Origin: Desulfobacterales bacterium
GTDB taxonomy: Bacteria; Desulfobacterota; Desulfobacteria; Desulfobacterales; JAEINQ01
DNA: 51,177 nucleotides
NCBI GenBank assembly: GCA_016342285.1
Contig: JAEINQ010000049.1
Location: 1-51,177 of the forward strand
Direction: 5' to 3'
Within the stretch, counting starts at the first letter, position 1. The number at the start of each line of letters is the position of its first letter. A program made the position numbers and the translations under genes. A model generated the notes under the pieces. That model saw nothing but the letters and a program-made list of their open reading frames with translations, searched no databases and had not been told where the DNA came from. Positions 25,525 to 33,718 of this stretch are shown here, piece by piece.

Positions 25525-26454
25525 ATGAACCACAAGCAACCGCCGCGTAAAATCATTCGGATCACCGACAAGATCGCTGGCAGAAACGACGCTGCCCATG
25601 TCAACCGATCCCCATCTCAGCAGAATGACCGAGGCGCCCGTGTCATGGCCGTCACCAGTGGCAAGGGCGGCGTTGGAAAGACCAATATCGTTGCCAATCT
25701 TGGATATGCCTTGACCCGTCTGGGGCAACGGGTACTGCTTTTGGATGCGGATATGGGGCTGGGCAACATCGACGTACTTCTGGGAAAGGCACCCCGGTAT
25801 AACCTTTCCCATGTCATCGCAGGTGAAAAAAACATGGACCAGGTGATTCTGGAAGGTCCCGGCGGGATGAGCATTTTGCCGGCCTCTTCTGGTATTGACG
25901 ATATGACCCGGCTTTCCCCGGATCAGCGAGGACACATTCTCCAGGCTTTGGACGGCCTTATGGACAGCTTCGATATGTTGCTCATCGATACGGCCGCCGG
26001 CATCTCCTCCAACGTAATGTATTTCAACGTGTCTGCCGACGATATTATTGTGGTGGCCACACCCGAGCCGACCTCCATCACCGATGCCTATGCCCTGATG
26101 AAGGTTTTGTCCATGAAGTATGCCGAACGGCGATTCAAACTGCTGGTCAACATGGCTCCGGAGCTTGAGGATGCCAAAGAGGTCTATCGCCAGTTAAGCC
26201 TGGTGGCGGGGCGATTCCTAGACATCGAACTGGTATACGCGGGTTGTATTCTCAGAGACGAAGGGGTCGGCCGGTGTGTCATGCGCCAGCGGGTGCTGAC
26301 CGAAATGGACCCTGAAAGCCGAGCCGGGCGCTGCTTCATGGACCTGGCCCGATCCCTGGCCCATGGACCGGCGCCGTCCGACGGGAACGGAAGGGACAGA
26401 CGGTTCTGGAAATTGTTGCTTGAAAACAAATTTGAAAGGCAGGATCGAAACTAA
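25525..26454 (+). CDS. flhG: Flagellar number regulator FlhG (MinD/ParA-like ATPase)
   Basis: A 309-residue P-loop ATPase with the deviant Walker A KGGVGKT (47-53), LLLDADMGLGNIDVLLG and the MinD-like switch region LLIDTAAGISSNVM. FlhG limits flagellar number by controlling FlhF. About 40 basic, disordered-looking residues precede the ATPase core. The stop codon overlaps the fliA start by one base. The FlhF-FlhG pair suggests polar flagellation. Confidence 0.94.
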   Translation: MNHKQPPRKIIRITDKIAGRNDAAHVNRSPSQQNDRGARVMAVTSGKGGVGKTNIVANLGYALTRLGQRVLLLDADMGLGNIDVLLGKAPRYNLSHVIAGEKNMDQVILEGPGGMSILPASSGIDDMTRLSPDQRGHILQALDGLMDSFDMLLIDTAAGISSNVMYFNVSADDIIVVATPEPTSITDAYALMKVLSMKYAERRFKLLVNMAPELEDAKEVYRQLSLVAGRFLDIELVYAGCILRDEGVGRCVMRQRVLTEMDPESRAGRCFMDLARSLAHGPAPSDGNGRDRRFWKLLLENKFERQDRN

Positions 26455-27260
26455 TGCAGACAGATGCCCATCAACATTATGCCATGGCTGCAAATGGCAG
26501 AATGAACGGATTCCTCGGCGGTGAGCCGTCCGGTTCGTATTCGGTCGAAGTCCAGTCGGAACGCGAGAAACTGATTTCCGAATACCTGCCCTACGTCAAA
26601 CGCATTGTTCACCGAATCGCCGTCCACCTGCCTTCCCATGTGGAGATCGATGACCTGATCAACGTCGGGGTCATCGGCCTGATCCAGGCCATCGACCGCT
26701 ACGATTCCTCCCGGGACAACAAGTTTCTCACCTATGCCGTCTTTAGAATCAAGGGGGCGGTCTTAAGTGAACTTCGCTCCAGGGACTATCTGTCCCGCTC
26801 GAACCGGCGCAAGGTCCGGGAACTGGACAACGTCTACATCGATCTCGAGCAGAAGCTGGGGCGCGTTGTGGCGGACGAAGAACTTGCCGAGGCCATGGGG
26901 GTGAAGCTGGATGATCTGTACCAGATCAAGCGCATGTCCAGTATCTCCTTTGTCAGCTATGAGGAACTCGGTGTTTCTGCTGAAGAGGAGAAGGCCGGTT
27001 TGCTTGGGACCCTGATGGGCGGTGAGACCGAGGACGCTCTGGCCATGACCCGAATCAAGGAGATGCAAAAGGCCCTGGCCGAGGCCATCGAGGATCTGCC
27101 GGAAAAGGAGAAGATGGTCGTTTCCCTTTACTACGTCGACGAGTTGACCATGAAGGAGGCCGGTCGCGTGCTGGGCATCACCGAATCACGGGTCTCCCAG
27201 ATCCACTCCCAGGCCATCATTCACCTGCGGAGCAAACTGCGCAGGACAGGGTTGATTTGA
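26454..27260 (+). CDS. fliA: RNA polymerase sigma-28 factor FliA
   Basis: A 268-residue sigma factor with region 2 (YLPYVKRIVHRIAVHLPSHV, then the core-binding and -10-recognition segment through KFLTYAVFRIKGAV), region 3 and region 4 (LPEKEKMVVSLYYVDELTMK, then LGITESRVSQIHSQAI). It lacks region 1.1, as FliA does. Its likely local targets are the GCCGATAG promoters at 33022 and 42876. No flgM (anti-sigma-28) was found in this window. Confidence 0.96.
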   Translation: MQTDAHQHYAMAANGRMNGFLGGEPSGSYSVEVQSEREKLISEYLPYVKRIVHRIAVHLPSHVEIDDLINVGVIGLIQAIDRYDSSRDNKFLTYAVFRIKGAVLSELRSRDYLSRSNRRKVRELDNVYIDLEQKLGRVVADEELAEAMGVKLDDLYQIKRMSSISFVSYEELGVSAEEEKAGLLGTLMGGETEDALAMTRIKEMQKALAEAIEDLPEKEKMVVSLYYVDELTMKEAGRVLGITESRVSQIHSQAIIHLRSKLRRTGLI

Positions 27261-27264
27261 CGTT

Positions 27265-27375
27265 CCCGCCTTGGCGGGACTCACTTTAGTCACTCCACAC
27301 TTATCTGGGACCAGTAACCCAGCCCCTTCAAGGGGCAAACCAAAGCATAATCCTCTGGGCCAGGATTTTTTACCA
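27265..27375 (+). repeat. GC hairpin plus repeat element B after fliA
   Basis: CCCGCC-TT-GGCGGG (27265-27278) lies just after the fliA stop without a T-run. It is followed by a well-conserved element B copy (27281-27375): ACTTTAGTCACTCCACACTTATC, then GTAACCCAGCCCCTT, a GGGGCAA hairpin arm, and CCTCTGGGCCAGGATT. The best match is 44568-44660. Confidence 0.72.
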
Positions 27376-27402
27376 TTGGCACCCATATGACAAGGAGCCG
27401 CC

Positions 27403-27933
27403 ATGACCTACCAAACCATCGCATGGATTGAATTCGCCATAGACGCCTTCGGGCTGGTTTTTTGCCTGACGGTGCTGGCCTACGGGCTCCGGTACCGCAA
27501 AACCCCGTTGGTGCTCCGTCCCGCCGAACGTGTCCGGGTGCCCGGGACCGATGCCTTCAACGCCGAAATGCGGCTGCAGACGGTCCAGCAGCAGGCCGAG
27601 GCGGCCCTGGCCGCGTTAAATACCGCCATGGCTGGCGTGCCGTCACAAGGTGGCCTGGGCCGGTCTCCGTCGTTGGACGCGGTCGATGATCGGCAGCCGG
27701 CGCAGAACCGTGCCCCGTTGGGGCGGCTGTCGCCGGAGCCGACGTTGCCAGAGTCGGTTTTGCCGGGCCGGATGTCAGATTCCGAGTCCCCCTACGAAAC
27801 CGTCCGGGAATTGGCAGACCAGGGTCTGGACGTGGATGCCATTTACCAAAGGCTGCGCATTCCCAAGGGGGAAATCCGTCTTGCCCTTCATCTGCGCGAG
27901 GTGGACGGGTCTCGGCTTCGGGTCTTGGGGTGA
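27403..27933 (+). CDS. DUF2802-like small membrane protein
   Basis: A 176-residue protein with a single N-terminal membrane helix (about 7-29), a Gln/Ala-rich and Pro-rich linker, and a C-terminal helical segment of about 45 residues. That segment (YETVRELADQGLDVDAIYQR, then LRIPKGEIRLALHLRE) fits the pattern of DUF2802 proteins, which occur in flagellar/chemotaxis clusters such as those of pseudomonads. AAGGAG precedes the start. It lies between fliA and the flgF promoter. The biochemical role is unknown; membrane-tethered helix-turn-helix-like modules could act in protein contacts. The family assignment is by motif memory only. Confidence 0.72.
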   Translation: MTYQTIAWIEFAIDAFGLVFCLTVLAYGLRYRKTPLVLRPAERVRVPGTDAFNAEMRLQTVQQQAEAALAALNTAMAGVPSQGGLGRSPSLDAVDDRQPAQNRAPLGRLSPEPTLPESVLPGRMSDSESPYETVRELADQGLDVDAIYQRLRIPKGEIRLALHLREVDGSRLRVLG

Positions 27934-28048
27934 CCCTTCCGCCGCCGGAAGGCAAAACCTGCCGTCGAGCGGCAAAAAACTGTCACTTCCCAGTGCTGTC
28001 GAATCCGGCAATATCTATCAATACAGATAGATATCAGAAATCTTCAGA

Positions 28049-28064
28049 TGGTACAGAGCTTGCA
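28049..28064 (+). promoter_or_regulatory. Sigma-54 promoter of flgFGAHIJ
   Basis: TGGTACAGAGCTTGCA matches the -24/-12 consensus, with GG and GC ten bases apart. It closely resembles the flgB promoter at 2089. Transcription is predicted near 28076, about 55 bases before flgF. Confidence 0.87.
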
Positions 28065-28130
28065 TAATTGCTTGGCTACCGGCTGTCGGTCCATGCAGCT
28101 GGCAACAATATCGCAGGAGACAGCGTTCCC

Positions 28131-28865
28131 ATGAGTGATGCCATGTACACCGCCGGCACCGGCGCCATGGTTCAGCAGATGCGGTTGGATCTGCTGGCCA
28201 ACAACCTGGCCAACGTCAATTCTCCCGGATACAAGGCTGACAAGGCCCTTTTCCGTTCCTATTTGACCACGGCCGAAGGAGAGGCACCGTCGATGGGTGT
28301 TGCCAATCACCACGTGCGTTTTGACGGCTCCCGGATCGATTTTTCCGCCGGACCGGTCCAGGCCAGCGACAATCCCCTGGACCTGGCCGTTGAGGGTCAG
28401 GGTTTTTTCTCTGTTCAGACCCCGGACGGTGTCCGGTATACCCGCGCCGGTAATTTTACCCGCAGCAGCGACGGGGTTCTGGTCACCCAGGACGGACACC
28501 CCGTGCTGGGTGACGGGGGGGAAATCCGGTTGGGTAACGGGTCGGTGAATGTTGACGCCCAAGGCAACGTTTCGGTAAGCGGTGCGGCCGTCGGACGGCT
28601 TGCCGTCGTCGACTTCCCTGAACCGGGCAGTTTGGAAAAAGCCGGCAATACCCTGTTTGCCCCGGTGGGCGATGCCGCGGGCGAGAGTCTGGGGGAAAGG
28701 GCGGCGGTGAGACAAGGATTTATTGAAATGGCCAATATCAACCCCGTCCTGGCCATGACCGAAATGGTTGAGGTGCTCAGGGCCTACGAGGCCTACCAGA
28801 AGATGATCCGGACCATCAGCGAAATCGACACCAAATCCATCAACGACGTGGGACGACCGGTTTAG
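28131..28865 (+). CDS. flgF: Flagellar rod protein FlgF
   Basis: A 244-residue axial protein with the rod motif LLANNLANVNSPGYKAD near the start and a FlgF/FlgG-type C-terminus (EMVEVLRAYEAYQKMIRTIS). ATG 28131 with upstream AGGAGA is chosen; the frame is open back to 28068 across the promoter region. It precedes flgG, as is usual, and is shorter than flgG and flgE, which argues for FlgF. Confidence 0.94.
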   Translation: MSDAMYTAGTGAMVQQMRLDLLANNLANVNSPGYKADKALFRSYLTTAEGEAPSMGVANHHVRFDGSRIDFSAGPVQASDNPLDLAVEGQGFFSVQTPDGVRYTRAGNFTRSSDGVLVTQDGHPVLGDGGEIRLGNGSVNVDAQGNVSVSGAAVGRLAVVDFPEPGSLEKAGNTLFAPVGDAAGESLGERAAVRQGFIEMANINPVLAMTEMVEVLRAYEAYQKMIRTISEIDTKSINDVGRPV

Positions 28866-28896
28866 TGCCGGCCCCGCGACAGACAAGGAGCCAACC

Positions 28897-29685
28897 ATGA
28901 TTCGAAGCCTTTGGACAGCGGCCACCGGTATGCAGGCCCAGTCCCTGAACCTTGATGTTATTTCCAACAACCTGGCCAACGTCAATACGTCGGGATTTAA
29001 GCGCAGCCGGGCCGATTTCCAGGATCTGTTATACGAAACCCTTCGTTCGTCCGGTACGGCCTCCTCGGCCACCAGCCAGGTGCCGGTGGGTATTCAACTG
29101 GGCCACGGCACCCGACCCGCCTCGGTGCAAAAGATCTTTTCTACCGGTGATCTCCAGAATACCCAGAACGAACTGGACCTGGCCATCGAGGGGGACGGCT
29201 TTTTTCAGATCCTGCAGCCCAGCGGAGAAACCGCCTATTCCCGGGACGGGGCCTTCAAACTTGACAGCCAGGGCCGGATCGTCAATTCCGACGGATTTGT
29301 TCTGGAACCGGGCATCAGCATTCCGACCGATGCCGTATCGGTTTCCATCGGCATCGACGGGACGGTCTCGGTGCTTCAAGCCGGCCAGGAGACGCCCAGT
29401 GAAATCGGGACCGTCGAACTGGTGCGGTTTCTCAACCCGGCCGGCCTGGACAGCGTTGGCCGCAATCTCTACAAGTCCACGGCGGCTTCGGGTAGCGCCA
29501 TTGCCGGCACCGCCGGTGAAAGTGGCATCGGGACCATCTCCCAAGGGTACCTGGAAATGAGCAACGTCAGCGTGGTGGACGAGATGGTGAATATGATCAC
29601 TGCCCAGCGTGCTTATGAAATCAACAGCAAGACCATTCGCACGGCCGATGAGATGTTGCAGATGGCCAACCAGATCAAACGGTAA
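28897..29685 (+). CDS. flgG: Flagellar distal rod protein FlgG
   Basis: A 262-residue protein. Near its start it carries the FlgG hallmarks: MIRSLWTAATGMQAQSLNLD, then SNNLANVNTSGFKRSRADF and a Tyr-containing segment QDLLYET. Its end is QRAYEINSKTIRTADEMLQ. Length is exactly typical for FlgG. AAGGAG precedes the start. Confidence 0.97.
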   Translation: MIRSLWTAATGMQAQSLNLDVISNNLANVNTSGFKRSRADFQDLLYETLRSSGTASSATSQVPVGIQLGHGTRPASVQKIFSTGDLQNTQNELDLAIEGDGFFQILQPSGETAYSRDGAFKLDSQGRIVNSDGFVLEPGISIPTDAVSVSIGIDGTVSVLQAGQETPSEIGTVELVRFLNPAGLDSVGRNLYKSTAASGSAIAGTAGESGIGTISQGYLEMSNVSVVDEMVNMITAQRAYEINSKTIRTADEMLQMANQIKR

Positions 29686-29688
29686 TCC

Positions 29689-30687
29689 ATGAGCAAAATA
29701 CATTCCATATTGACGACCGCCACCGGGACTGTCCTGGTGGCCCTGGCCCTGATCATGGCCGCCGCCCCTTGGGCACTGGCGGCACCGGGCCGTGTCGACA
29801 TTCGGATCCAGGAGGCTGTTTTGGTTCCGGCGGACCGGATCCGCCTGGTGGCCATCGCCCGGATCGACGCCGACGATCCGCGTCTCGTCGAAACCCTCGG
29901 GGCACTGGAAGTGGGGCGGGCGCCTCAACCGGGTCAGAGCCTGCAACTGGGACGGCAATCGCTTTTGCTTCGGCTCAAACAGGCGGGGCTGGACGAACGG
30001 CAGATCCGGTTTTCCGGGGCCGAAAGCGTGACCGTCACTCGGGCCACGGTGACCCTGACCGAGGCAAGTATCGCCCAGGCAGCCACAGACTGGGTGCTGG
30101 CCCACCAACCTTACAATCCGGAGCGGGTTCGGGTCACCGGTGTTCAGACCGCCGGCGATATGGACCTGCCTTCGGGCAATGTCACCTATCGGGTCGAGCC
30201 TCCCGAGGCCATCGATTTTCTAAGGCCTGTCCCCCTGTCCATCGAATTCAGCGTGGATGGAAAGCCCCAGAAGCGGGCCTGGGCCACGGTCAACCTGACC
30301 ATCATGGCCCCGGTGGTGGTGAGCCGCAACCCCATGGCCCGTTACCAGACCGTTGCGGAAACCGACGTTGATGTCGAACTTCGTGACCTGACCACCCTGT
30401 CCGGTCTGGTGATTTCCGACCCGGCAGAGGTTGTCGGGCAGCGGATGCGGCGAAGTATCGGGAGCCATACCGCCATGCGGAGCGATCTGGTGGAGTTACC
30501 GCCGGTGGTTCGACGCGGCGATGTGGTCACCATCGTGGCCGAGTCCGGAGGCCTTCGGGTCACGGCCCTGGGAAAGGTGCGTGGACTGGCGAGGCGAGGC
30601 GAACGCATCGGCGTGGTCAACCTTGGGTCGGGAAGAACCGTTCATGCCCGGGTGATCGACGCCCGGACAGTGACTGTCGACTTTTGA
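29689..30687 (+). CDS. flgA: Flagellar P-ring assembly chaperone FlgA
   Basis: A 332-residue periplasmic protein with a signal peptide (cleavage near ALAAPG, about residue 32). The C-terminal SAF-like domain ends in the FlgA pattern (VTALGKVRGLARRGERIGVV, then NLGSGRTVHARVID). It starts three bases after the flgG stop and is followed by flgH and flgI. FlgA helps FlgI polymerise into the P ring. Confidence 0.92.
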   Translation: MSKIHSILTTATGTVLVALALIMAAAPWALAAPGRVDIRIQEAVLVPADRIRLVAIARIDADDPRLVETLGALEVGRAPQPGQSLQLGRQSLLLRLKQAGLDERQIRFSGAESVTVTRATVTLTEASIAQAATDWVLAHQPYNPERVRVTGVQTAGDMDLPSGNVTYRVEPPEAIDFLRPVPLSIEFSVDGKPQKRAWATVNLTIMAPVVVSRNPMARYQTVAETDVDVELRDLTTLSGLVISDPAEVVGQRMRRSIGSHTAMRSDLVELPPVVRRGDVVTIVAESGGLRVTALGKVRGLARRGERIGVVNLGSGRTVHARVIDARTVTVDF

Positions 30688-30738
30688 ACATTGAACATTG
30701 CTTCCCCCTCTGGGGGGGGCCTGAGGAGATCCGTATTG

Positions 30739-31461
30739 ATGAAATCATCCCTGGCCAATCGTTTTCGAGCCATCTGCCGTCCCCTGGTGCTGCTGGCCGC
30801 GGCCGGCCTGCCCTGGGGGTGTGTGACCACCGGCCCGGCGCCGGTCGTCGTCCCTCCCTCAATGGTCGAGGTGCCGGCACCGGCACCAGCACCGCCCGCA
30901 GAGGGATCCCTGTGGCAGGACAGTGCACCGCTTAACGACATGTTCGCCAATGTCAAGGCCCGACAGGTGGGCGATATCGTCACGGTTCGCATCGTGGAAT
31001 CCGCCAGCGCCAGCAATAAGGCGACCACGTCTGCTGGCCGCAAGTCGTCCATCTCCGGCGGCATCGAGAGCTTTTTCAACCTGGAAAAAAAGTTTCCCAG
31101 CACCCGGGATACCCTCAGCCCCTTTGGCTCGGTCGCGGCGAGCCTGTCCAATGACTTTGATGGCGACGGTGAAACCACGCGAAGCGGTGATCTCACGGCC
31201 TATGTATCGGCCCGGGTGACCGGCATCACAGCCAACGGCAACCTGATGATTGCCGGTTTTCGGGAAGTGACCGTCAACAACGAACAGCAGTTGATTTCTT
31301 TAACCGGTGTGGTCCGGCCTAAAGACGTCACCCCGGACAATGTGGTGCTGTCAACCTACGTGGCCGACGCCCGGATCGTCTATAGCGGCACCGGGATCGT
31401 CAACGACAAACAGCGACCCGGATGGCTGGCCCGAACCCTGGACCAGGTCTGGCCGTTTTAG
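30739..31461 (+). CDS. flgH: Flagellar L-ring lipoprotein FlgH
   Basis: A 240-residue outer-membrane ring protein. The N-terminus has a basic/hydrophobic leader ending in a cysteine (C28, LPWGC). This is a divergent lipobox, but FlgH is normally lipidated. The conserved domain is clear: SLWQDSAPLNDMFANVKARQ, then VGDIVTVRIVE, and VVRPKDVTPDNVVLST near the end. GAGGAG lies upstream of ATG 30739. The frame is open to 30691, but the earlier start has no signal. Confidence 0.94.
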   Translation: MKSSLANRFRAICRPLVLLAAAGLPWGCVTTGPAPVVVPPSMVEVPAPAPAPPAEGSLWQDSAPLNDMFANVKARQVGDIVTVRIVESASASNKATTSAGRKSSISGGIESFFNLEKKFPSTRDTLSPFGSVAASLSNDFDGDGETTRSGDLTAYVSARVTGITANGNLMIAGFREVTVNNEQQLISLTGVVRPKDVTPDNVVLSTYVADARIVYSGTGIVNDKQRPGWLARTLDQVWPF

Positions 31462-31469
31462 GTGATGCC

Positions 31470-32609
31470 GTGAAAAAACGAGAGATCTGCCGATCCATGA
31501 ACCTGCCAGCGACCCCTTTCAGGTGGCTGATGGCGGCTGTCGTGCTTCTGGCCCTGGCGGCATCGCCGGTCTCGGCCACGCGCATCAAGGACATTGTGGA
31601 CCTTCGCGGTGTGCGGTCCAACCAACTGGTCGGATACGGCCTGGTGGTGGGCCTGGATGGCACCGGGGACAAGGGGGCGGCATTTACCGTCCAGTCCATG
31701 TCCAGCATGCTGGAAAAGATGGGTATGACCGTGGATCCCAAGAACATCGCCGCCGACAACGTTGCCAGTGTCATGGTAACCGCCAACCTGCCGGCCTTTG
31801 GCAGGGCAGGTAGCCGCATGGACGTGCTGGTCAGTTCCATCGGCGGTGCCAAGAACCTTCAGGGCGGCACCTTGCTCTTCACACCTCTTAAAGGAGCAGA
31901 CGGCCGGGTTTACGTCGTGGCCCAGGGGCCGGTGAGCACCGGTGGGTTTTCCGCCGGTGGAAAGAGCGGCGCCAGTGTCCAGAAGAACTTTCCCACCGTG
32001 GGCCGGGTCGTGGGCGGGGGGACCATCGAACGCAGCGTGAAAACCGCCTTCGACGACCAGAGCACCATCGCACTGGCCCTTCACCGTCCGGATTTCACAA
32101 CGGCCGCCCGGGTGGCCGATGCCATTAACCGGGCCTTTTTCCAGCCCCTGGCCCACAGCGTGGACGGGGGAAGCGTGGAGGTGCAGGTGCCGGAAAAGTA
32201 CCTGGGCAACGTCGTTGCTTTTGTCACCCAGGTCGAGGCACTGGGCGTGACGCCCGATACCCATGCCCGGGTCGTGATCAATGAACGGACCGGCACGGTG
32301 GTCATGGGGGCTGACGTGCGAATCTCCACCATCGCCATTGCCCACGGCAACCTGAGCATTCAGATCAGTGAATCGACCCAGGTGTCCCAGCCCCTGCCCT
32401 TTTCCCAGGGCCAGACCGTTGCCGCCCCTCAGAGCGATGTCTCGGTATCCGAGGAACGCGCCCCGGTCTATCTCATGGAACCGGGGGTGAGCATTGGTGA
32501 AGTGGTTCGGGCCTTGAACCTTTTGGGGGTGTCGCCCCGGGACTTGATCGCCATCTTTCAGGCCATCAAGGCCGCGGGCGCCCTTCAGGCAGAATTGGAG
32601 ATTATATGA
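31470..32609 (+). CDS. flgI: Flagellar P-ring protein FlgI
   Basis: A 379-residue periplasmic ring protein with a signal peptide (cut near PVSATRI). The mature protein begins with the family signature RIKDIVDLRGVRSNQLVGYG and continues with LVVGLDGTGDKG. GTG 31470 with an AGGTGA site is favoured; ATG 31497 would give a shorter leader. The C-terminus (VSIGEVVRALNLLGVSPRDL) is typical. The stop overlaps flgJ by four bases. Confidence 0.95.
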   Translation: MKKREICRSMNLPATPFRWLMAAVVLLALAASPVSATRIKDIVDLRGVRSNQLVGYGLVVGLDGTGDKGAAFTVQSMSSMLEKMGMTVDPKNIAADNVASVMVTANLPAFGRAGSRMDVLVSSIGGAKNLQGGTLLFTPLKGADGRVYVVAQGPVSTGGFSAGGKSGASVQKNFPTVGRVVGGGTIERSVKTAFDDQSTIALALHRPDFTTAARVADAINRAFFQPLAHSVDGGSVEVQVPEKYLGNVVAFVTQVEALGVTPDTHARVVINERTGTVVMGADVRISTIAIAHGNLSIQISESTQVSQPLPFSQGQTVAAPQSDVSVSEERAPVYLMEPGVSIGEVVRALNLLGVSPRDLIAIFQAIKAAGALQAELEII

Positions 32610-32989
32610 TGACAGAGAGCATTGCCCCGTTAACTGCGGCCGGTGGATCCTTGGGACGAACCTTGTCAAACACCGGCATTGCCGCGGTTGGACCGGCAAC
32701 AGGCGCGGGAAAGACCGATCCTGCGCCCCGTCGTCTGGCGTCGGCCTGCGCGGAACTCGAGTCCTTGTTTATCAAGCAGCTTTTTGAGCAAATGCGGGCC
32801 ACGATTCCCAAGAGCGGTCTTTTGGGCGGCGGTAGCACCGAGGCCCTGTTTACCTCCATGCTGGACCAGGAAATGGCCAAGGAACTGGCTGCCCGGGGCG
32901 GCATTGGGCTGGCGTCCCTGCTTCGTGATCAACTTGCCGGACAGGAGATAACCAAGGTGGACGGCAATGATTCGGTGGGCAGGGATTGA
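32606..32989 (+). CDS. flgJ: FlgJ-like rod-binding protein (no muramidase domain)
   Basis: A 127-residue protein equivalent to the N-terminal rod-binding domain of FlgJ (ELESLFIKQLFEQMRATIPK, then FTSMLDQEMAKELAARGGIG). The C-terminal glucosaminidase domain of the enterobacterial protein is absent. Single-domain FlgJ is known in delta- and epsilonproteobacteria, which then need a separate peptidoglycan hydrolase. It overlaps flgI (ATGA) and ends the flgFGAHIJ operon. Confidence 0.92.
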   Translation: MMTESIAPLTAAGGSLGRTLSNTGIAAVGPATGAGKTDPAPRRLASACAELESLFIKQLFEQMRATIPKSGLLGGGSTEALFTSMLDQEMAKELAARGGIGLASLLRDQLAGQEITKVDGNDSVGRD

Positions 32990-33021
32990 CCTCAAACGAA
33001 AGCGTTGCTCAAAAAGATTGT

Positions 33022-33049
33022 TAAAGAAACGGCGGGAATCTGCCGATAG
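33022..33049 (+). promoter_or_regulatory. Sigma-28 promoter of flgN-che-flgKL
   Basis: TAAA and GCCGATAG are separated by 16 bases; the sigma-28 consensus is TAAA-N15-GCCGATAA. It lies 80 bases before flgN, at the boundary between the sigma-54 hook/basal-body genes and the chemotaxis genes. This places chemotaxis and hook-filament junction genes in the FliA class. Confidence 0.78.
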
Positions 33050-33128
33050 TGGATAGGCGGGCCCGATCGAAACATAGATGTGCAAATCGACCCCGGCCGG
33101 ACAAGTTGCCGGACGTTGTGAGGAACCC

Positions 33129-33629
33129 ATGGAATCAGACGTCATGGAATTGACAGCCTTGCTGGAACGACAGGCCAGCCTTTACGGTCGCATGGTTTCG
33201 ATTTTGCGGCGGGAAAAGGCGGCGGCCATGGCGGCGTCACCGGCTGTCCTGGAAGAGATCCGCCTGGAGAAAGAGCCCCTGCTGGACGCCCTGGCAGCGG
33301 AGGAACGGCAACGGGCGGCACTGGTGGACCGGATAGCCCGCTCCATGGGTCTGGACCCTGATGCGGTCAATGTGACCGCACTGGCCCGGGTCCTGGGCGG
33401 ACTGGCCGGCGAGCGGCTGGACGCCTGCCGACAAAGCCTGACCCGGCGGCTGGAGACGGTGGGGCGGCTTAACCGGGAAGTCGGCGATCTGGTCGCCTGC
33501 GGACTACGGTTGGTTCAAGGAACCATGGCCCTGATTGGCCCATTGACTCAGCCCGGGCGTATTTACCACCGTAGCGGCCGATTTTCCCCCGGAAGGGGCA
33601 GTGGACGAATTGTGTCCGGAAATATCTGA
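33129..33629 (+). CDS. flgN: FlgN-family export chaperone
   Basis: A 166-residue helical protein of the FlgN type, with an N-terminal helix (ELTALLERQASLYGRMVSIL), a paired helix rich in Glu and Arg, and a late helix (RLNREVGDLVACGLRLVQGT). FlgN keeps FlgK and FlgL export-competent; both are encoded 6-8 kb downstream in the same apparent unit. Start ATG 33129 carries GAGGAACCC. The last about 25 residues are basic and Gly-rich. FlgN is poorly conserved, so the assignment rests on pattern and position. Confidence 0.8.
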   Translation: MESDVMELTALLERQASLYGRMVSILRREKAAAMAASPAVLEEIRLEKEPLLDALAAEERQRAALVDRIARSMGLDPDAVNVTALARVLGGLAGERLDACRQSLTRRLETVGRLNREVGDLVACGLRLVQGTMALIGPLTQPGRIYHRSGRFSPGRGSGRIVSGNI

Positions 33630-33718
33630 CAACAGGGGCGCAATGCCCGAGTCACCCAACCCAGAACACCCCCCCTGGCTTAACCGCCCAGGGAGCGACA
33701 CAGGACGGGACATCGATT

